Positions 1 through 8,990 of a stretch of DNA of 64,000 nt are shown here, piece after piece. How positions within the stretch are numbered: position 1 is the stretch's first letter; each line of letters opens with the position of its first letter. The translations under genes and the position numbers were made by a program. The notes under the pieces are model-generated. The model saw only the letters and a program-made list of their open reading frames with translations. It did not search any database and was not told the DNA's origin. Source of the DNA: Pigmentiphaga litoralis (GTDB lineage: Bacteria > Pseudomonadota > Gammaproteobacteria > Burkholderiales > Burkholderiaceae_B); contig NZ_BMXQ01000003.1 of the NCBI RefSeq assembly GCF_014651835.1, forward strand, positions 186,001-250,000, read 5' to 3'.

Positions 1-798
1 CGTATTTCCGAACCTGCGCAGACCACGGGCTTTGCCGTGGGTCTGGCGCGGTCGTGGAGCGAGGTCGAGGCCGCGCAGCGACTACGCTATGAAGTCTTTA
101 CCGAAGACATGGGCGCCATCTTCCCGAACGCCGTGAACGGCGTCGACGAAGACCGTTTCGACGCCTGGTGTGAACACCTGATCGTGCGCGAACTGACGAC
201 CGGCCGCGTCGTCGGCACCTACCGCATCCTGGGCCCCAAGCAGGCCCGCCAGGCGGGCAATTACTACTCCGAATCCGAATTCGACCTGACGGGCCTGGCG
301 TCCATCCGGTCTGAACTGGTCGAGTTCGGACGCTCGTGTACCCACCGCGATTACCGCAGCGGCGCCGTCATCATGCTGCTGTGGTCGGGGCTGGCCGAGT
401 TCCTGCGCCGCGCCAACTACCGCTACGTGCTGGGCTGCGCCAGCGTCAGCCTGCGCGATGACGGTGCGACGGCGGCAGGGGTGTACCGGGCGGTGGCCGA
501 GCAACTGGCCTTTCCCGGCCCCTTGCAGGTATCGCCCCTGCACCGCCTGCCAGTGGAACGGCTCGACGCCGATCTGCCGACACGGGTGCCGCCGCTGATC
601 AAGGGCTATCTGAAACTGGGTGCCCGCGTGTGCGGCGAGCCTGCCTGGGATCCGGACTTCAACACCGCAGACTTTCCGATGCTGTTGTCGGTGGATACGA
701 TGGACGACCGCTATCGCCGCCACTTCAACCTGGCCCCGGGGGTCGCCCAGCCTTCGCAGCAGACCGCGAATTCAGCTGAGCTTCAGGTGCAAGCGTGA
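1..798 (+). CDS. olsB: Ornithine-lipid N-acyltransferase (OlsB-like GNAT), 5' end outside the window
   Basis: The reading frame is open from the first base, so the start lies upstream; a GTG at 37 is internal. OlsB-family enzymes transfer a 3-hydroxyacyl group from acyl-ACP to the alpha-amine of ornithine, the first step of phosphorus-free ornithine lipids. The family core is visible: an AAQRLRYEVF segment and MGA near the N-terminus, a GTYRIL strand, and an LVEFGRSCTHRDYR segment followed by the acyl-CoA/ACP-binding region. It lies beside ppx-ppk-pst, which fits a role in phosphate limitation, when many bacteria replace phospholipids. The assignment is from sequence pattern. A different GNAT acyltransferase (PEP-CTERM/homoserine-lactone-synthase-like) is less likely. 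Confidence 0.8.
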   Translation, partial: RISEPAQTTGFAVGLARSWSEVEAAQRLRYEVFTEDMGAIFPNAVNGVDEDRFDAWCEHLIVRELTTGRVVGTYRILGPKQARQAGNYYSESEFDLTGLASIRSELVEFGRSCTHRDYRSGAVIMLLWSGLAEFLRRANYRYVLGCASVSLRDDGATAAGVYRAVAEQLAFPGPLQVSPLHRLPVERLDADLPTRVPPLIKGYLKLGARVCGEPAWDPDFNTADFPMLLSVDTMDDRYRRHFNLAPGVAQPSQQTANSAELQVQA

Positions 799-977
799 CG
801 ACCTGGCGGCGGGTCCCGGCGCCGGGCCTCGCTCCCATGGGCCGGCGGGCGGCGCTGCGGCGTCAGCTGCGCCGCCAGTGGCGGCGCGCCGGACTGCGCT
901 TCATGCGGCACACGACCGGCGGCCTGCGTTCAGAGCTCAAGCAGCTCGAACGTAAAGCCTACCTTGCTCCATTCTGA
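795..977 (+). CDS. Short Arg-rich ORF overlapping olsB; possible remnant of an olsA-like acyltransferase start
   Basis: This 60-codon frame starts at a GTG that overlaps the olsB stop (GTGA, 4 bases), the usual sign of translational coupling. It ends inside the 3' end of the opposite-strand ppx gene. The product is very basic (RRQLRRQWRRAG) and has no domain I recognise. In related bacteria olsB is often followed by olsA, an acyltransferase with a basic N-terminal start, so this may be the leftover start of a deleted olsA. That is inference. It may also be non-coding. Confidence 0.3.
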   Translation: MTTWRRVPAPGLAPMGRRAALRRQLRRQWRRAGLRFMRHTTGGLRSELKQLERKAYLAPF

Positions 978-2420
978 CTCTTCGGCGCGAAGGGTAAAGT
1001 CGGTCAGCGGGTGATCCTTCAGCCAGCCGGCCTCGACCTTGACGGTGACCGACCGATCCCGCAAGGACACCGTGACCGGCAGGCTGTCCAGGTCTTCCCG
1101 GCGGCGGAACAGCACGGCGGCCAGGCGCAGGCACAGAATCGCCACCCACTGCGCGTCAGTGCGCACCAGCGATTGCAGCTTGCCGAGCTTGCCGAGGTGT
1201 CCCAGGGTCAGCAACGCCAGCTGGCGCTGGTCCTGCCGCGAAAACCCCGGCATGTCGGCGTTTTCCAGCACGTAGGCCGTGTGCTTGTGGTACGTGTTGT
1301 GAGCGATCGACAGGCCCAGTTCATGCAGGTCGGCCGCCCAGCCCAGCGCACTTTCCAGTTCTTCGAAGCCCGGCGTATTGGCCGGGACCAGGCTGGCGAA
1401 CATGGCCAGCGCGGCCGTCTTGACGCGGGTGGCCTGGGCCACGTCGATCTCGTAGCGCACCATGAACTGGCGCACCGTGTCGTCGCGCTTGTCGGTTTCG
1501 GCGTCCCGGCCCAGCAGGTCGTACAGCACGCCCAGACGCAGCGCGCCGTCGGCCGTGTTCATCGAATCGATGCCCAGTTCGTCGAACACCGCGCTCATGA
1601 TCGCCAGTCCGCCCGGCAGCACCGAATAGCGGTCCACCTTGGCGCCCAGCAACTGCGCCCGGTCAACCGTGCCCGCCTTGATCAGGCGTTCCTTGAGTTT
1701 GTCGAGGCCGCGGCGCGTGATGCCCTGGTCCGAAAACCCGGATTCGACCAGGATCGTGCCCAGCGCCTTGCCGGTGCCCGACGACCCGAAGGCTTCCTTC
1801 CAGCCGGTGCGCCGGTATTGCTTGGCGATCACTTCCAGTTCGCGGCGCGCGGCCAGTTCCGCCTGCTTCATGCCGTGGGCGTCGATCACGCCGTCGGGAA
1901 AGTAGGCGCGGCTGTAGCTGACACAGCCCATGTACAGCGATTCCATCAGTTCCGGTTCGAAGCCGTTGCCGATGATGAATTCGGTGGATCCGCCGCCGAT
2001 GTCGACCACCAGGCGTTTTTCGGAAGAGGGCGGCAGCGAGTGCGCAACGCCCGAAAAGATCAGGCGGGCCTCTTCGCGGCCGGCGATGACCTCGATCGGA
2101 AAGCCCAGGGCGGCTTCGGCGCGTGGCAAAAAGTCCGACACGTTGCGCGCCACCCGGAAGGTATTGGTCGCGACGGCGCGCACGCGGTCCGGATGGAAGC
2201 TGCGCAGGCGTTCGCCGAATCGTTCCAGCACCGAAATCGCCCTATCGATGGCTTCGGGACCGAGCGTCTTGTCGGGGCCCAGGCCGGCCGCCAGGCGCAC
2301 GGTTTCTTTCAACCGGTCGACCTGGTAGACCTGCGCCGTCTCGCCATCGCGCGCGATACGACCGATAAGGAGCCTGAAGCTGTTGGAGCCGAGGTCGACG
2401 GCGGCGAGCATGGAATTCAT
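930..2420 (-). CDS. ppx: Exopolyphosphatase (Ppx/GppA family)
   Basis: Ppx removes terminal phosphates from polyphosphate; the same family hydrolyses pppGpp. The protein opens with the actin-like ATPase phosphate-1 motif AAVDLGSNSFRLLIG. The phosphate-2 motif VVDIGGGSTEF lies near residue 140, and an HD-like C-terminal region carries DLHELGLSIAHNTYHKHTAY. I chose the ATG at 2420 (MNSMLAAVD, 496 aa) because the conserved domain starts there. A longer frame reaches 2501 but would start inside the Pho-box repeats. The gene is divergent from ppk, which builds the polymer that Ppx degrades, so the shared 169-bp gap probably controls both. Its 3' end overlaps the small frame downstream of olsB. Confidence 0.92.
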   Translation of the reverse strand: MNSMLAAVDLGSNSFRLLIGRIARDGETAQVYQVDRLKETVRLAAGLGPDKTLGPEAIDRAISVLERFGERLRSFHPDRVRAVATNTFRVARNVSDFLPRAEAALGFPIEVIAGREEARLIFSGVAHSLPPSSEKRLVVDIGGGSTEFIIGNGFEPELMESLYMGCVSYSRAYFPDGVIDAHGMKQAELAARRELEVIAKQYRRTGWKEAFGSSGTGKALGTILVESGFSDQGITRRGLDKLKERLIKAGTVDRAQLLGAKVDRYSVLPGGLAIMSAVFDELGIDSMNTADGALRLGVLYDLLGRDAETDKRDDTVRQFMVRYEIDVAQATRVKTAALAMFASLVPANTPGFEELESALGWAADLHELGLSIAHNTYHKHTAYVLENADMPGFSRQDQRQLALLTLGHLGKLGKLQSLVRTDAQWVAILCLRLAAVLFRRREDLDSLPVTVSLRDRSVTVKVEAGWLKDHPLTDFTLRAEESEWSKVGFTFELLEL

Positions 2421-2494
2421 AGGGTGGGTAACCGGCAAGGTGACGTTCCCGGGGGATAGGGGCGGGAGCGCAAGATTAAGTGATTGCTGTGACA

Positions 2495-2534
2495 GGATCA
2501 TGTCTTTGTCATAGGCTAGTCATCATTTTGACGC
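2495..2534 (+). promoter_or_regulatory. Pho box array (PhoB binding site) upstream of ppk
   Basis: Four 7-base units recur at exact 11-base spacing: GGATCAT (2495), TTGTCAT (2506), TAGTCAT (2517) and TTGACGC (2528). Each pair is separated by 4 bases. The known PhoB box is CTGTCAT repeats with 4-base spacers, so the middle two units match well and the outer two are weaker. The array sits 55 bases before the ppk start, which predicts induction of ppk by phosphate starvation. It may also influence the divergent ppx. Confidence 0.65.
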
Positions 2535-2589
2535 AAAATGGACCGCTGCTTCGGGGTGTGCCCGGAGCCAGCCTCTTTTCGGACCGTCT

Positions 2590-4683
2590 ATGGCATCACG
2601 TTTGCCCGTCAACGAACTCTTCCTGAACCGTGAATTGGCACTGCTCAAATTCAACGAGCGGGTGCTGGCGCTGGCCGAAGACGAACGCACGCCCCTGCTC
2701 GAGCGCCTGCGTTTCGTCTGTATCGTCAGCTCCAACCTCGACGAGTTCTTTGAAATCCGGGTGGCCGCGCTGAACGAGCAGCTTAGCCAGAATCCGAGGG
2801 TAAAGGGGCTGGATGGCCGCACTCCCGAAGAAGTGTTTCAGACGGTGTCCGCCGGCGCCCATGCGCTGATCGACCGGCAATACGCCTTGCTCAACCAGGT
2901 GATCCTGCCCCGCTTGCAGGGCGAGGGCGTCATGCTGCACATGGCCCAGACCTGGACCGACGCGCAGCGGGAGTGGGCGCACGAGGTCTTCCAGATGGAC
3001 GTGATGCCGCTGCTCACGCCGATCGGCCTGGATCCGGCCCACCCGTTTCCCCGCGTCTTCAACAAAAGCCTGAACTTTGCGGTGCAACTGACCGGCCGCG
3101 ATGCCTTCGGCCGCAATGCCGCCATCGCGATCGTGCAGGCGCCGCGCGCGCTGCCGCGGCTGACGCAGATGCCGCCCGAGCTGTCGGGCCATCCGCATGG
3201 CTACGTCATGCTCACTTCCTTCATGCAGGCTTTTGTTGGCGACCTGTTCCCCGGCATGAAGGTCAACGGCTGCTACCAGTGGCGCGTCACCCGCAACAGT
3301 GACCTGTTTGTCGATGACGAAGAAATCACCAATCTGCGGCACGCCCTGCAAGGCGAATTGACGCAGCGCCACTTTGGCAACGGCGTGCGCCTGGAACTGG
3401 CGGACTCGACGCCGCCCGACCTGCAGCAGTTCCTGCTCAAGGAATTCTCTTTGCAGCCGCGTGACGCCTACCGCGTGGACGGCCCGGTCAACCTGTCGCG
3501 GCTGATGCAGCTCGTCGACCTGGTGGACCGCCCGGACCTGAAGTTCGCCGAATTCCGCGCCGCCGTGCCGCCGCCTTTTGACGAACGCTCGCTCACACCC
3601 GACGCCATGTTCCGGGCGATTTCCGAGCATGACCGCCTGTTGCACCACCCGTACGAGTCCTTCCAGCCCGTCATCGACTTTCTGACCGCGGCTGCCGCGG
3701 ATCCTGCGGTGGTCGCCATCAAGCAGACCATCTACCGTACCGGCGAAGATTCCGAACTGATGCGCCTGCTGCTGGCTGCGGCCAAGTCAGGCAAGGAAGT
3801 GACGGTGGTCGTGGAGTTGATGGCGCGTTTTGACGAGCAGACCAACATCAACTGGGCGTCGCGCCTTGAAGAGGTCGGCGCGCACGTGGTGTACGGCGTG
3901 GTGGGGCACAAGACCCACGCCAAGATGGCGCTGGTGCTGCGCCATGAAAAGGGCCGCATCCGCCGCTACGGCCACCTGGGCACCGGCAATTACCATCCGC
4001 GCACCGCAAGGCTGTACACGGATTTCGGGATGTTCACGGCCGATCCGCGCATCTGCGAGGACATGGACCAGATCTTTGCGCAGCTGACTGGCCTGGGCGA
4101 GCAGCGCAAGCTCAAGGCGCTGCTGCAGGCCCCGTTCTCGCTCCATGAAACCATGGTGTCGATGATCCGGCGCGAAGTGCGGCATGCCAAGGCGGGCAAG
4201 AAAGCCAGGGTGATGGCCAAGATGAACTCGCTGCTTGAGCCGACCATTATTGAAGAGCTGTACAAGGCCAGCCAGGCCGGGGTGCAGGTCGACCTGGTGG
4301 TGCGCGGCGTGTGCACCCTGCGCGCCGGGGTGCCGGGCCTGTCCGACAACATTACCGTGCGTTCACTGGTTGGCCGATTCCTGGAGCATTCGCGGGTTTT
4401 CTATTTCCTGAACGACGGGCAGGAGGCGGTCTACTTGGCGTCGGCCGATTGGATGGACCGCAATTTCTTCCGGCGGGTCGAAGTCGCGTTTCCGGTGTTC
4501 GACCCCGCGCTGAAGAAGCGCGTGGTCGATGAGGCGTTCAATTTCGCATTGCGGGATACGCAGCTGGCATGGATCCAGCAGCCCGACGGCGATTACGTCC
4601 GGATCAAGAGCCGCCGCAAGCCCATGAACCTGCACACGCACCTGATGACGCAGATCGGCGGGCATGTGGCGGTGTCGGAATAG
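2590..4683 (+). CDS. ppk: Polyphosphate kinase 1
   Basis: PPK1 reversibly transfers the ATP gamma-phosphate onto a growing polyphosphate chain at the membrane. The 697-aa length is normal for the family. The N-terminal domain opens with ELFLNRELALLKFNERVL and SSNLDEFFEIRVA. The two phospholipase-D-like halves carry the catalytic histidines: the GHKTHAK segment (His440/His443) contains the expected autophosphorylated His, and LEHSRVFYF (His600) the second, followed by ASADWMDRNFFRRVE. Pho-box repeats lie directly upstream. The pst genes follow on the same strand after a 221-bp gap with its own Pho box, so ppk and pstSCAB are probably separate transcription units under PhoB. Confidence 0.97.
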   Translation: MASRLPVNELFLNRELALLKFNERVLALAEDERTPLLERLRFVCIVSSNLDEFFEIRVAALNEQLSQNPRVKGLDGRTPEEVFQTVSAGAHALIDRQYALLNQVILPRLQGEGVMLHMAQTWTDAQREWAHEVFQMDVMPLLTPIGLDPAHPFPRVFNKSLNFAVQLTGRDAFGRNAAIAIVQAPRALPRLTQMPPELSGHPHGYVMLTSFMQAFVGDLFPGMKVNGCYQWRVTRNSDLFVDDEEITNLRHALQGELTQRHFGNGVRLELADSTPPDLQQFLLKEFSLQPRDAYRVDGPVNLSRLMQLVDLVDRPDLKFAEFRAAVPPPFDERSLTPDAMFRAISEHDRLLHHPYESFQPVIDFLTAAAADPAVVAIKQTIYRTGEDSELMRLLLAAAKSGKEVTVVVELMARFDEQTNINWASRLEEVGAHVVYGVVGHKTHAKMALVLRHEKGRIRRYGHLGTGNYHPRTARLYTDFGMFTADPRICEDMDQIFAQLTGLGEQRKLKALLQAPFSLHETMVSMIRREVRHAKAGKKARVMAKMNSLLEPTIIEELYKASQAGVQVDLVVRGVCTLRAGVPGLSDNITVRSLVGRFLEHSRVFYFLNDGQEAVYLASADWMDRNFFRRVEVAFPVFDPALKKRVVDEAFNFALRDTQLAWIQQPDGDYVRIKSRRKPMNLHTHLMTQIGGHVAVSE

Positions 4684-4703
4684 GGCAATGCGGCTGGGAA
4701 GCA

Positions 4704-4768
4704 ACAGGCGCGGGTAACAGGCCCGGGGTACAGGCCCGTGGCACAGGCCCGTGGCACAGGCCTGGCGC
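4704..4768. repeat. Five tandem copies of a 13-bp unit between ppk and pstS
   Basis: Starting 20 bases after the ppk stop, the unit ACAGGCCCGTGGC occurs five times head to tail (4704, 4717, 4730, 4743, 4756). Copies 3 and 4 are identical; copies 1, 2 and 5 differ at a few positions. The array ends well before the pstS Pho box. It has no convincing hairpin and no reading frame of its own. It may vary in copy number between strains. Confidence 0.85.
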
Positions 4769-4824
4769 CCGCGCCGGACGACTGGCTCAGGCCAAGGCAG
4801 GGTTTTCGCCTACGTCGTTCATGA

Positions 4825-4842
4825 CTGTCACGGTCATGTCAT
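4825..4842 (+). promoter_or_regulatory. Pho box upstream of pstS
   Basis: Two near-consensus PhoB half-sites, CTGTCAC (4825-4831) and ATGTCAT (4836-4842), are separated by exactly 4 bases. This is the classical 18-base Pho box, 62 bases before the pstS ATG. It predicts phosphate-starvation control of the pst operon by PhoB. The phoB and phoR genes are not in the window. Confidence 0.8.
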
Positions 4843-4904
4843 ATTGCCTGGGTATTCTGCATGAGTACGCTGTCTTTCCCCCACCCAACGCAGAGGGTCC
4901 TGCA

Positions 4905-5945
4905 ATGTTCAAGCACGTATTCAAGCAAGTTTCGGTCGCTGTCGCTTTCGGTCTGGCATCTGTCGCCGTCCATGCAGCCGACATCACCGGCGCTGGCGCA
5001 TCGTTCCCGTACCCCATCTACGCCAAGTGGGCGTCCGACTACAAGGCTGCCACGGGCAACACGGTCAACTATCAGTCCATCGGTTCGGGCGGCGGCCAGA
5101 AGCAGATCATCGCCAAGACTGTCGATTTCGGCGCCTCGGATGATCCGATGAGCGGTGCGGACCTCGACAAGAACGGCCTGCTCCAATTTCCCGCAGTGAT
5201 CGGCGGCATCGTGCCGGTGGTCAACCTGCAAGGCATCACTCCGGGCCAACTGAAGTTCACCGGCGAACTGCTGGCAAACATCTACCTGGGCAAGGTCAAG
5301 AAGTGGAATGACCCGGCCATCGCCCAGCTGAACCCCGGCGTGACGCTGCCAGCCACCGACATCATCGTCGTCTACCGTTCGGACGGCTCGGGCACCACCT
5401 TCGGCTGGACCAACTACCTGTCGAAAGTCTCCGCCGACTGGAAGTCGACCGTCGGTGAAGGCAAGGCCGTGAAGTGGCCTGCTGGCCAGGGCGGCAAGGG
5501 CAACGAAGGCGTCGCCAACTACGTGAAGCAATTCGCCGGTTCGATCGGCTACGTCGAATACGCCTACGCCAAGCAGAACAAGCTGTCGCACGGCCAGGTG
5601 CAGAACAAGGACGGCAAGTTCGTCCAGCCGGAAGAAGAGGCATTTGCTGCCGCTGCCGCCGGCGCCGACTGGAAGAGCGCGCCAGGCATGGGCGTGATCC
5701 TGAACAACGAACCGGGCGCCAAGGCCTGGCCGATCACCAGCGCGACGTTCATCCTGGTCCACAAGACCCAGGACAAGCCCGCGCAGGCCGCCGAAGTCCT
5801 GAAGTTCTTCGACTGGGCGTTCAAGAACGGCAAGAAGTCGGCTTCGGAAATGGATTACGTGGCACTGCCTGACGCCGTGACCACCCAGATCCGCGGTCTG
5901 TGGAAGTCGGACATCAAGGACACGAGCGGCAAGGCCGTCTTCTAA
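4905..5945 (+). CDS. pstS: Phosphate ABC transporter periplasmic phosphate-binding protein
   Basis: PstS captures Pi in the periplasm and delivers it to PstCA. The ATG at 4905 follows an AGAGG ribosome-binding site. The product (346 aa) has a clear Sec signal peptide of about 24 residues ending AVHA, and the mature chain begins ADITGAGASFPYP, the classic PstS start. Phosphate-contact motifs are visible: GSGGGQKQI and DFGASDDPMS, and later YRSDGSGTTF. The frame is open upstream to 4569, but that part lies outside the conserved protein. A Pho box precedes it. A stem-loop just after the stop may set PstS level above the membrane subunits. Confidence 0.97.
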   Translation: MFKHVFKQVSVAVAFGLASVAVHAADITGAGASFPYPIYAKWASDYKAATGNTVNYQSIGSGGGQKQIIAKTVDFGASDDPMSGADLDKNGLLQFPAVIGGIVPVVNLQGITPGQLKFTGELLANIYLGKVKKWNDPAIAQLNPGVTLPATDIIVVYRSDGSGTTFGWTNYLSKVSADWKSTVGEGKAVKWPAGQGGKGNEGVANYVKQFAGSIGYVEYAYAKQNKLSHGQVQNKDGKFVQPEEEAFAAAAAGADWKSAPGMGVILNNEPGAKAWPITSATFILVHKTQDKPAQAAEVLKFFDWAFKNGKKSASEMDYVALPDAVTTQIRGLWKSDIKDTSGKAVF

Positions 5946-5966
5946 GTTCTGGCTGTCAGCATGATC

Positions 5967-6001
5967 GGGAGCACTGTCCTGCACCTGGGGCGTGCTCCCG
6001 T
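5967..6001 (+). terminator. Stem-loop between pstS and pstC (attenuating or mRNA-stabilising hairpin)
   Basis: CGGGAGCAC (5967-5975) is perfectly complementary to GTGCTCCCG (5993-6001), a 9-bp stem with a 17-base loop starting 21 bases after the pstS stop. No T-run follows, so it is more likely a partial terminator or a 3'-end stabiliser. Such a hairpin is expected where a binding protein must outnumber its permease. Confidence 0.55.
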
Positions 6002-6114
6002 GTCGTGTGTCCCACCTGCACGTCGTTTTACCCCTGCAACACCCCAGAATTCGTCCCTATTCATCTCCTTTGGGTGGCCGTTCCGGCATCTCATACCCTT
6101 GACGGGAAGCACCG

Positions 6115-7134
6115 ATGAGCGCGGTCCTTGATAACATGCCCGGCGTACGCCGAGGAAACTCGGTCCCAGTAACTACCGGGAACACGCCCCCGATGAAGAA
6201 AAGCAACAACGCGTTGATGGATGCGCTGTTCAAGAACGTCACCCGACTCGCGGCCTTCCTGGTCCTGAGCCTGCTGGCCGCCATCCTCGTATCCCTTGTC
6301 TTCGGCAGTCAGATCACGCTGTCCAAGTACGGCCTGAACTTCCTGACCTCGTCCGAGTGGGACCCTGTCAATAACGAGTACGGCGCCCTGGTGCCTATCG
6401 TCGGCACCTTGCTGACCTCGTTCATTGCCCTGGTCATTGCCGTGCCGGTGTCCTTCGGCATCGCCATGTTCCTGACCGAACTGTCGCCGACCTGGTTGCG
6501 CCGCCCCCTGGGCACCGCGATCGAAATGCTGGCCGCGATCCCGTCGATCATCTACGGCATGTGGGGCCTGTTCGTCTTCGCCCCGCTGTTCCAGACCTAT
6601 GTGCAGCCGACGCTGATCAACACGCTGGGCAACATCCCGGGCGCAGGCATCCTGTTCCAGGGTCCGGCCTTCGGTATCGGCGTGTTCACCGCCGGCATCA
6701 TCCTCGCCGTCATGATCATCCCGTTCATTACCGCCGTGATGCGCGACGTGTTCGAACTGGTCCCGGCGCTCCTGAAGGAATCGGCCTACGGCCTGGGCGC
6801 AACGACCTGGGAAGTGGTGTCGCGAGTCGTACTGCCCTTCACGAGAGTGGGTGTGGTCGGCGGCATCATGCTGGGCCTGGGCCGGGCATTGGGCGAGACG
6901 ATGGCCGTCACGTTCGTGATCGGCAACGCCTACCGGCTCTCGACCTCGGTGTTCGCACCGGGCAACTCGATCGCCTCGTCGCTCGCCAACGAGTTCGCCG
7001 AAGCGTCGGACGATGTCCACCTGTCCGCCCTGATCGAACTCGGTTTGATTCTGTTCCTCATCACGACCATCGTGCTGACCTTCTCCAGGCTCATGCTGTT
7101 GCGCCTGTCGAAGAGCGAAGGCATCAAGAGCTAA
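6115..7134 (+). CDS. pstC: Phosphate ABC transporter permease PstC
   Basis: PstC forms the inner-membrane channel with PstA. The 339-aa protein has a 36-residue hydrophilic N-terminus, then several membrane segments starting at [15 protein letters not shown]. The binding-protein-dependent permease loop is visible in [21 protein letters not shown], with [16 protein letters not shown] after it, both typical of PstC. The start ATG follows a GGGAAG site. pstA begins 6 bases after the stop. Order S-C-A-B is standard. Confidence 0.96.
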   Translation: MSAVLDNMPGVRRGNSVPVTTGNTPPMKKSNNALMDALFKNVTRLAAFLVLSLLAAILVSLVFGSQITLSKYGLNFLTSSEWDPVNNEYGALVPIVGTLLTSFIALVIAVPVSFGIAMFLTELSPTWLRRPLGTAIEMLAAIPSIIYGMWGLFVFAPLFQTYVQPTLINTLGNIPGAGILFQGPAFGIGVFTAGIILAVMIIPFITAVMRDVFELVPALLKESAYGLGATTWEVVSRVVLPFTRVGVVGGIMLGLGRALGETMAVTFVIGNAYRLSTSVFAPGNSIASSLANEFAEASDDVHLSALIELGLILFLITTIVLTFSRLMLLRLSKSEGIKS

Positions 7135-7140
7135 GCGACC

Positions 7141-8004
7141 ATGATCCCGACCATTATCAACATGCAAAATCCGGTGTACCGTCGCCGGAGCACCACCAAC
7201 AAGGTCATGCTCGCCCTGTCGGCGGCGGCCCTGATGTTCGGCCTGTTCTGGCTGTTCTGGATCATCCTGACGCTGCTCACCAAGGGCGCCAGCGCGATGG
7301 CCTTTACGCTGTTCACTGAAATCACGCCACCTCCCGGCCAGAACGGCGGGCTGATGAACGCGATCGTCGGCAGTGTCATGATGGCCGGCATGGGCACGCT
7401 GATCGGCACGCCGATCGGTATCCTGGCCGGCACCTACCTGGCTGAATTCGGCCAGCGCGGCTGGCTGGCGCCCGCCACGCGCTTCATCAATGACGTGCTG
7501 CTGTCGGCTCCGTCCATCGTGATCGGCCTGTTCATCTACACCGTGTATGTCGCCCAGGTGCGGCACTTCTCGGGATGGGCCGGCGCCCTGGCCCTGGCCG
7601 TGATCGTGATCCCGGTGGTCGTGCGCACCACCGACGACATGCTCAAGCTCGTGCCGAACAGCCTGCGTGAGGCCTGCGCCGCGCTGGGCTGCCCGCAGTG
7701 GAAGATGGTCACCATGGTCTGCTACCGCGCTGCCCGTTCGGGCATCGTGACCGGCATTCTCCTGGCCGTGGCCCGCATTTCGGGTGAGACCGCACCGCTG
7801 CTGTTCACCGCCCTCAACAACCAGTTCATGTCGTTGAACATGAATGGCCCGATGTCGAACCTGCCCGTCACGATCTTCCAGTTCGCGATGAGCCCGTTCG
7901 CCGACTGGCAACGCCTGGCCTGGGCCGGCGCGACGCTGATCACGCTGCTGGTGCTGGCGATCAACATCGCCGCCCGCATCATGTTCCGCAAGCAGGCAGC
8001 CTGA
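7141..8004 (+). CDS. pstA: Phosphate ABC transporter permease PstA
   Basis: Second membrane subunit of the Pst importer, 287 aa. Family features include [38 protein letters not shown], and the cytoplasmic coupling loop [20 protein letters not shown] followed by [17 protein letters not shown]. It starts 6 bases after pstC, so the two are one transcript. An ATG at 7162 is a possible alternative start, since the first residues before [10 protein letters not shown] are not conserved in the family. Confidence 0.96.
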   Translation: MIPTIINMQNPVYRRRSTTNKVMLALSAAALMFGLFWLFWIILTLLTKGASAMAFTLFTEITPPPGQNGGLMNAIVGSVMMAGMGTLIGTPIGILAGTYLAEFGQRGWLAPATRFINDVLLSAPSIVIGLFIYTVYVAQVRHFSGWAGALALAVIVIPVVVRTTDDMLKLVPNSLREACAALGCPQWKMVTMVCYRAARSGIVTGILLAVARISGETAPLLFTALNNQFMSLNMNGPMSNLPVTIFQFAMSPFADWQRLAWAGATLITLLVLAINIAARIMFRKQAA

Positions 8005-8062
8005 GCCCATGCCCGCCATTCACTCGACATCTTCGATCCAGACCCCTCGTAACGGACCCGCC

Positions 8063-8833
8063 ATGGACATCCACACCTTGCCCGCCAAGCTCGAAGTCAA
8101 GAACCTGAACTTCTACTACGGCAAGTTCCACGCCCTGCGCAACGTTAACCTGACCATTCCGGAAAAGAAGGTCACCGCGTTCATCGGACCGTCGGGCTGC
8201 GGCAAATCGACCCTGCTCCGCACCTTCAACCGCATGTTCGAGCTTTATCCCGAACAGCGCGCCGAAGGCGAGATCAACATGGACGGCGAAAACCTGCTGA
8301 CGTCCAACATGGACATCTCGCTGGTTCGCGCCAAGGTCGGCATGGTGTTCCAGAAGCCGACGCCGTTCCCCATGAGCATCTACGAAAACATTGCTTTCGG
8401 CGTGCGCCTGTTCGAGAACCTGAGCAAGGGCGAAATGGACGAGCGCGTGGAATGGGCCCTGACCAAGGCCGCGCTGTGGGAAGAAGCCAAGAACAAGCTG
8501 AACCAGAGCGGCCACAGCCTGTCGGGCGGCCAGCAGCAGCGTCTGTGCATCGCCCGCGGCATCGCCATCAAGCCGCAAGTGCTGCTGCTGGATGAGCCAT
8601 GCTCGGCACTGGATCCGATCTCGACCGCCAAGATCGAAGAGCTGATCGCCGAACTGAAGGACGACTACACCGTCGTCATCGTGACCCACAACATGCAGCA
8701 GGCGGCACGTTGCTCGGACTTCACGGCCTACATGTACCTGGGCGAGCTGATCGAATTCGGCGTGACCGACCAGGTCTTCATCAAGCCGACCAAGAAGGCA
8801 ACAGAAGACTACATTACCGGCCGCTTTGGCTGA
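8063..8833 (+). CDS. pstB: Phosphate ABC transporter ATP-binding protein PstB
   Basis: PstB powers Pi import. Reading from the ATG at 8063 gives 256 aa, the normal length, and [18 protein letters not shown] aligns with family N-termini. An in-frame ATG at 8009 would add 18 residues. Walker [10 protein letters not shown] is at about 42-50, followed by the Q-loop VFQKPTPFP, the signature LSGGQQQR, Walker B VLLLDEP and the switch His in VTHN. In many bacteria phoU comes next; here it does not. A tRNA and an unrelated acyltransferase follow, so the PhoU signalling partner must be encoded elsewhere. Confidence 0.96.
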   Translation: MDIHTLPAKLEVKNLNFYYGKFHALRNVNLTIPEKKVTAFIGPSGCGKSTLLRTFNRMFELYPEQRAEGEINMDGENLLTSNMDISLVRAKVGMVFQKPTPFPMSIYENIAFGVRLFENLSKGEMDERVEWALTKAALWEEAKNKLNQSGHSLSGGQQQRLCIARGIAIKPQVLLLDEPCSALDPISTAKIEELIAELKDDYTVVIVTHNMQQAARCSDFTAYMYLGELIEFGVTDQVFIKPTKKATEDYITGRFG

Positions 8834-8878
8834 CTATCGGTTTTTGACAGTAGCGTGGCACGTTACTGTGCGCGGAAC

Positions 8879-8908
8879 TTGCTTTTGCCCAGCTGCCAGT
8901 GCTATACT
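8879..8908 (+). promoter_or_regulatory. Putative sigma70 promoter of the tRNA-Pro gene
   Basis: TTGCTT (8879-8884) and TATACT (8903-8908) are separated by 18 bases, about 80 bases before the tRNA. The region after pstB has no other gene. Sequence match only. Confidence 0.5.
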
Positions 8909-8990
8909 TTTTTTCTGCCTGAAAGGGTAGTGAAAAAAGTACGACCACTACGCGACTCGCCGAGCTTAATATGGCGGACGCAAAGTACTT

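Noticed and set aside
1011-2459. Plus-strand frame of about 480 codons opposite ppx.
   Set aside because: Antisense shadow of ppx with no ribosome-binding site or motif.
4704-4768. CRISPR-like repeat array.
   Set aside because: Units are adjacent without spacers, only 13 bp, and no cas genes are nearby.
4569-4904. N-terminal extension of pstS reading back into ppk.
   Set aside because: Would remove the signal peptide from the N-terminus and passes through tandem repeats and the Pho box; ATG 4905 with AGAGG fits PstS.
6091-8019. Long open frame of about 640 codons on the minus strand opposite pstC-pstA.
   Set aside because: Mirror of the high-GC codon pattern of pstCA. Composition (His/Gln/Arg/Asp-rich, no domain) is typical of antisense frames, and pstCA is certain.
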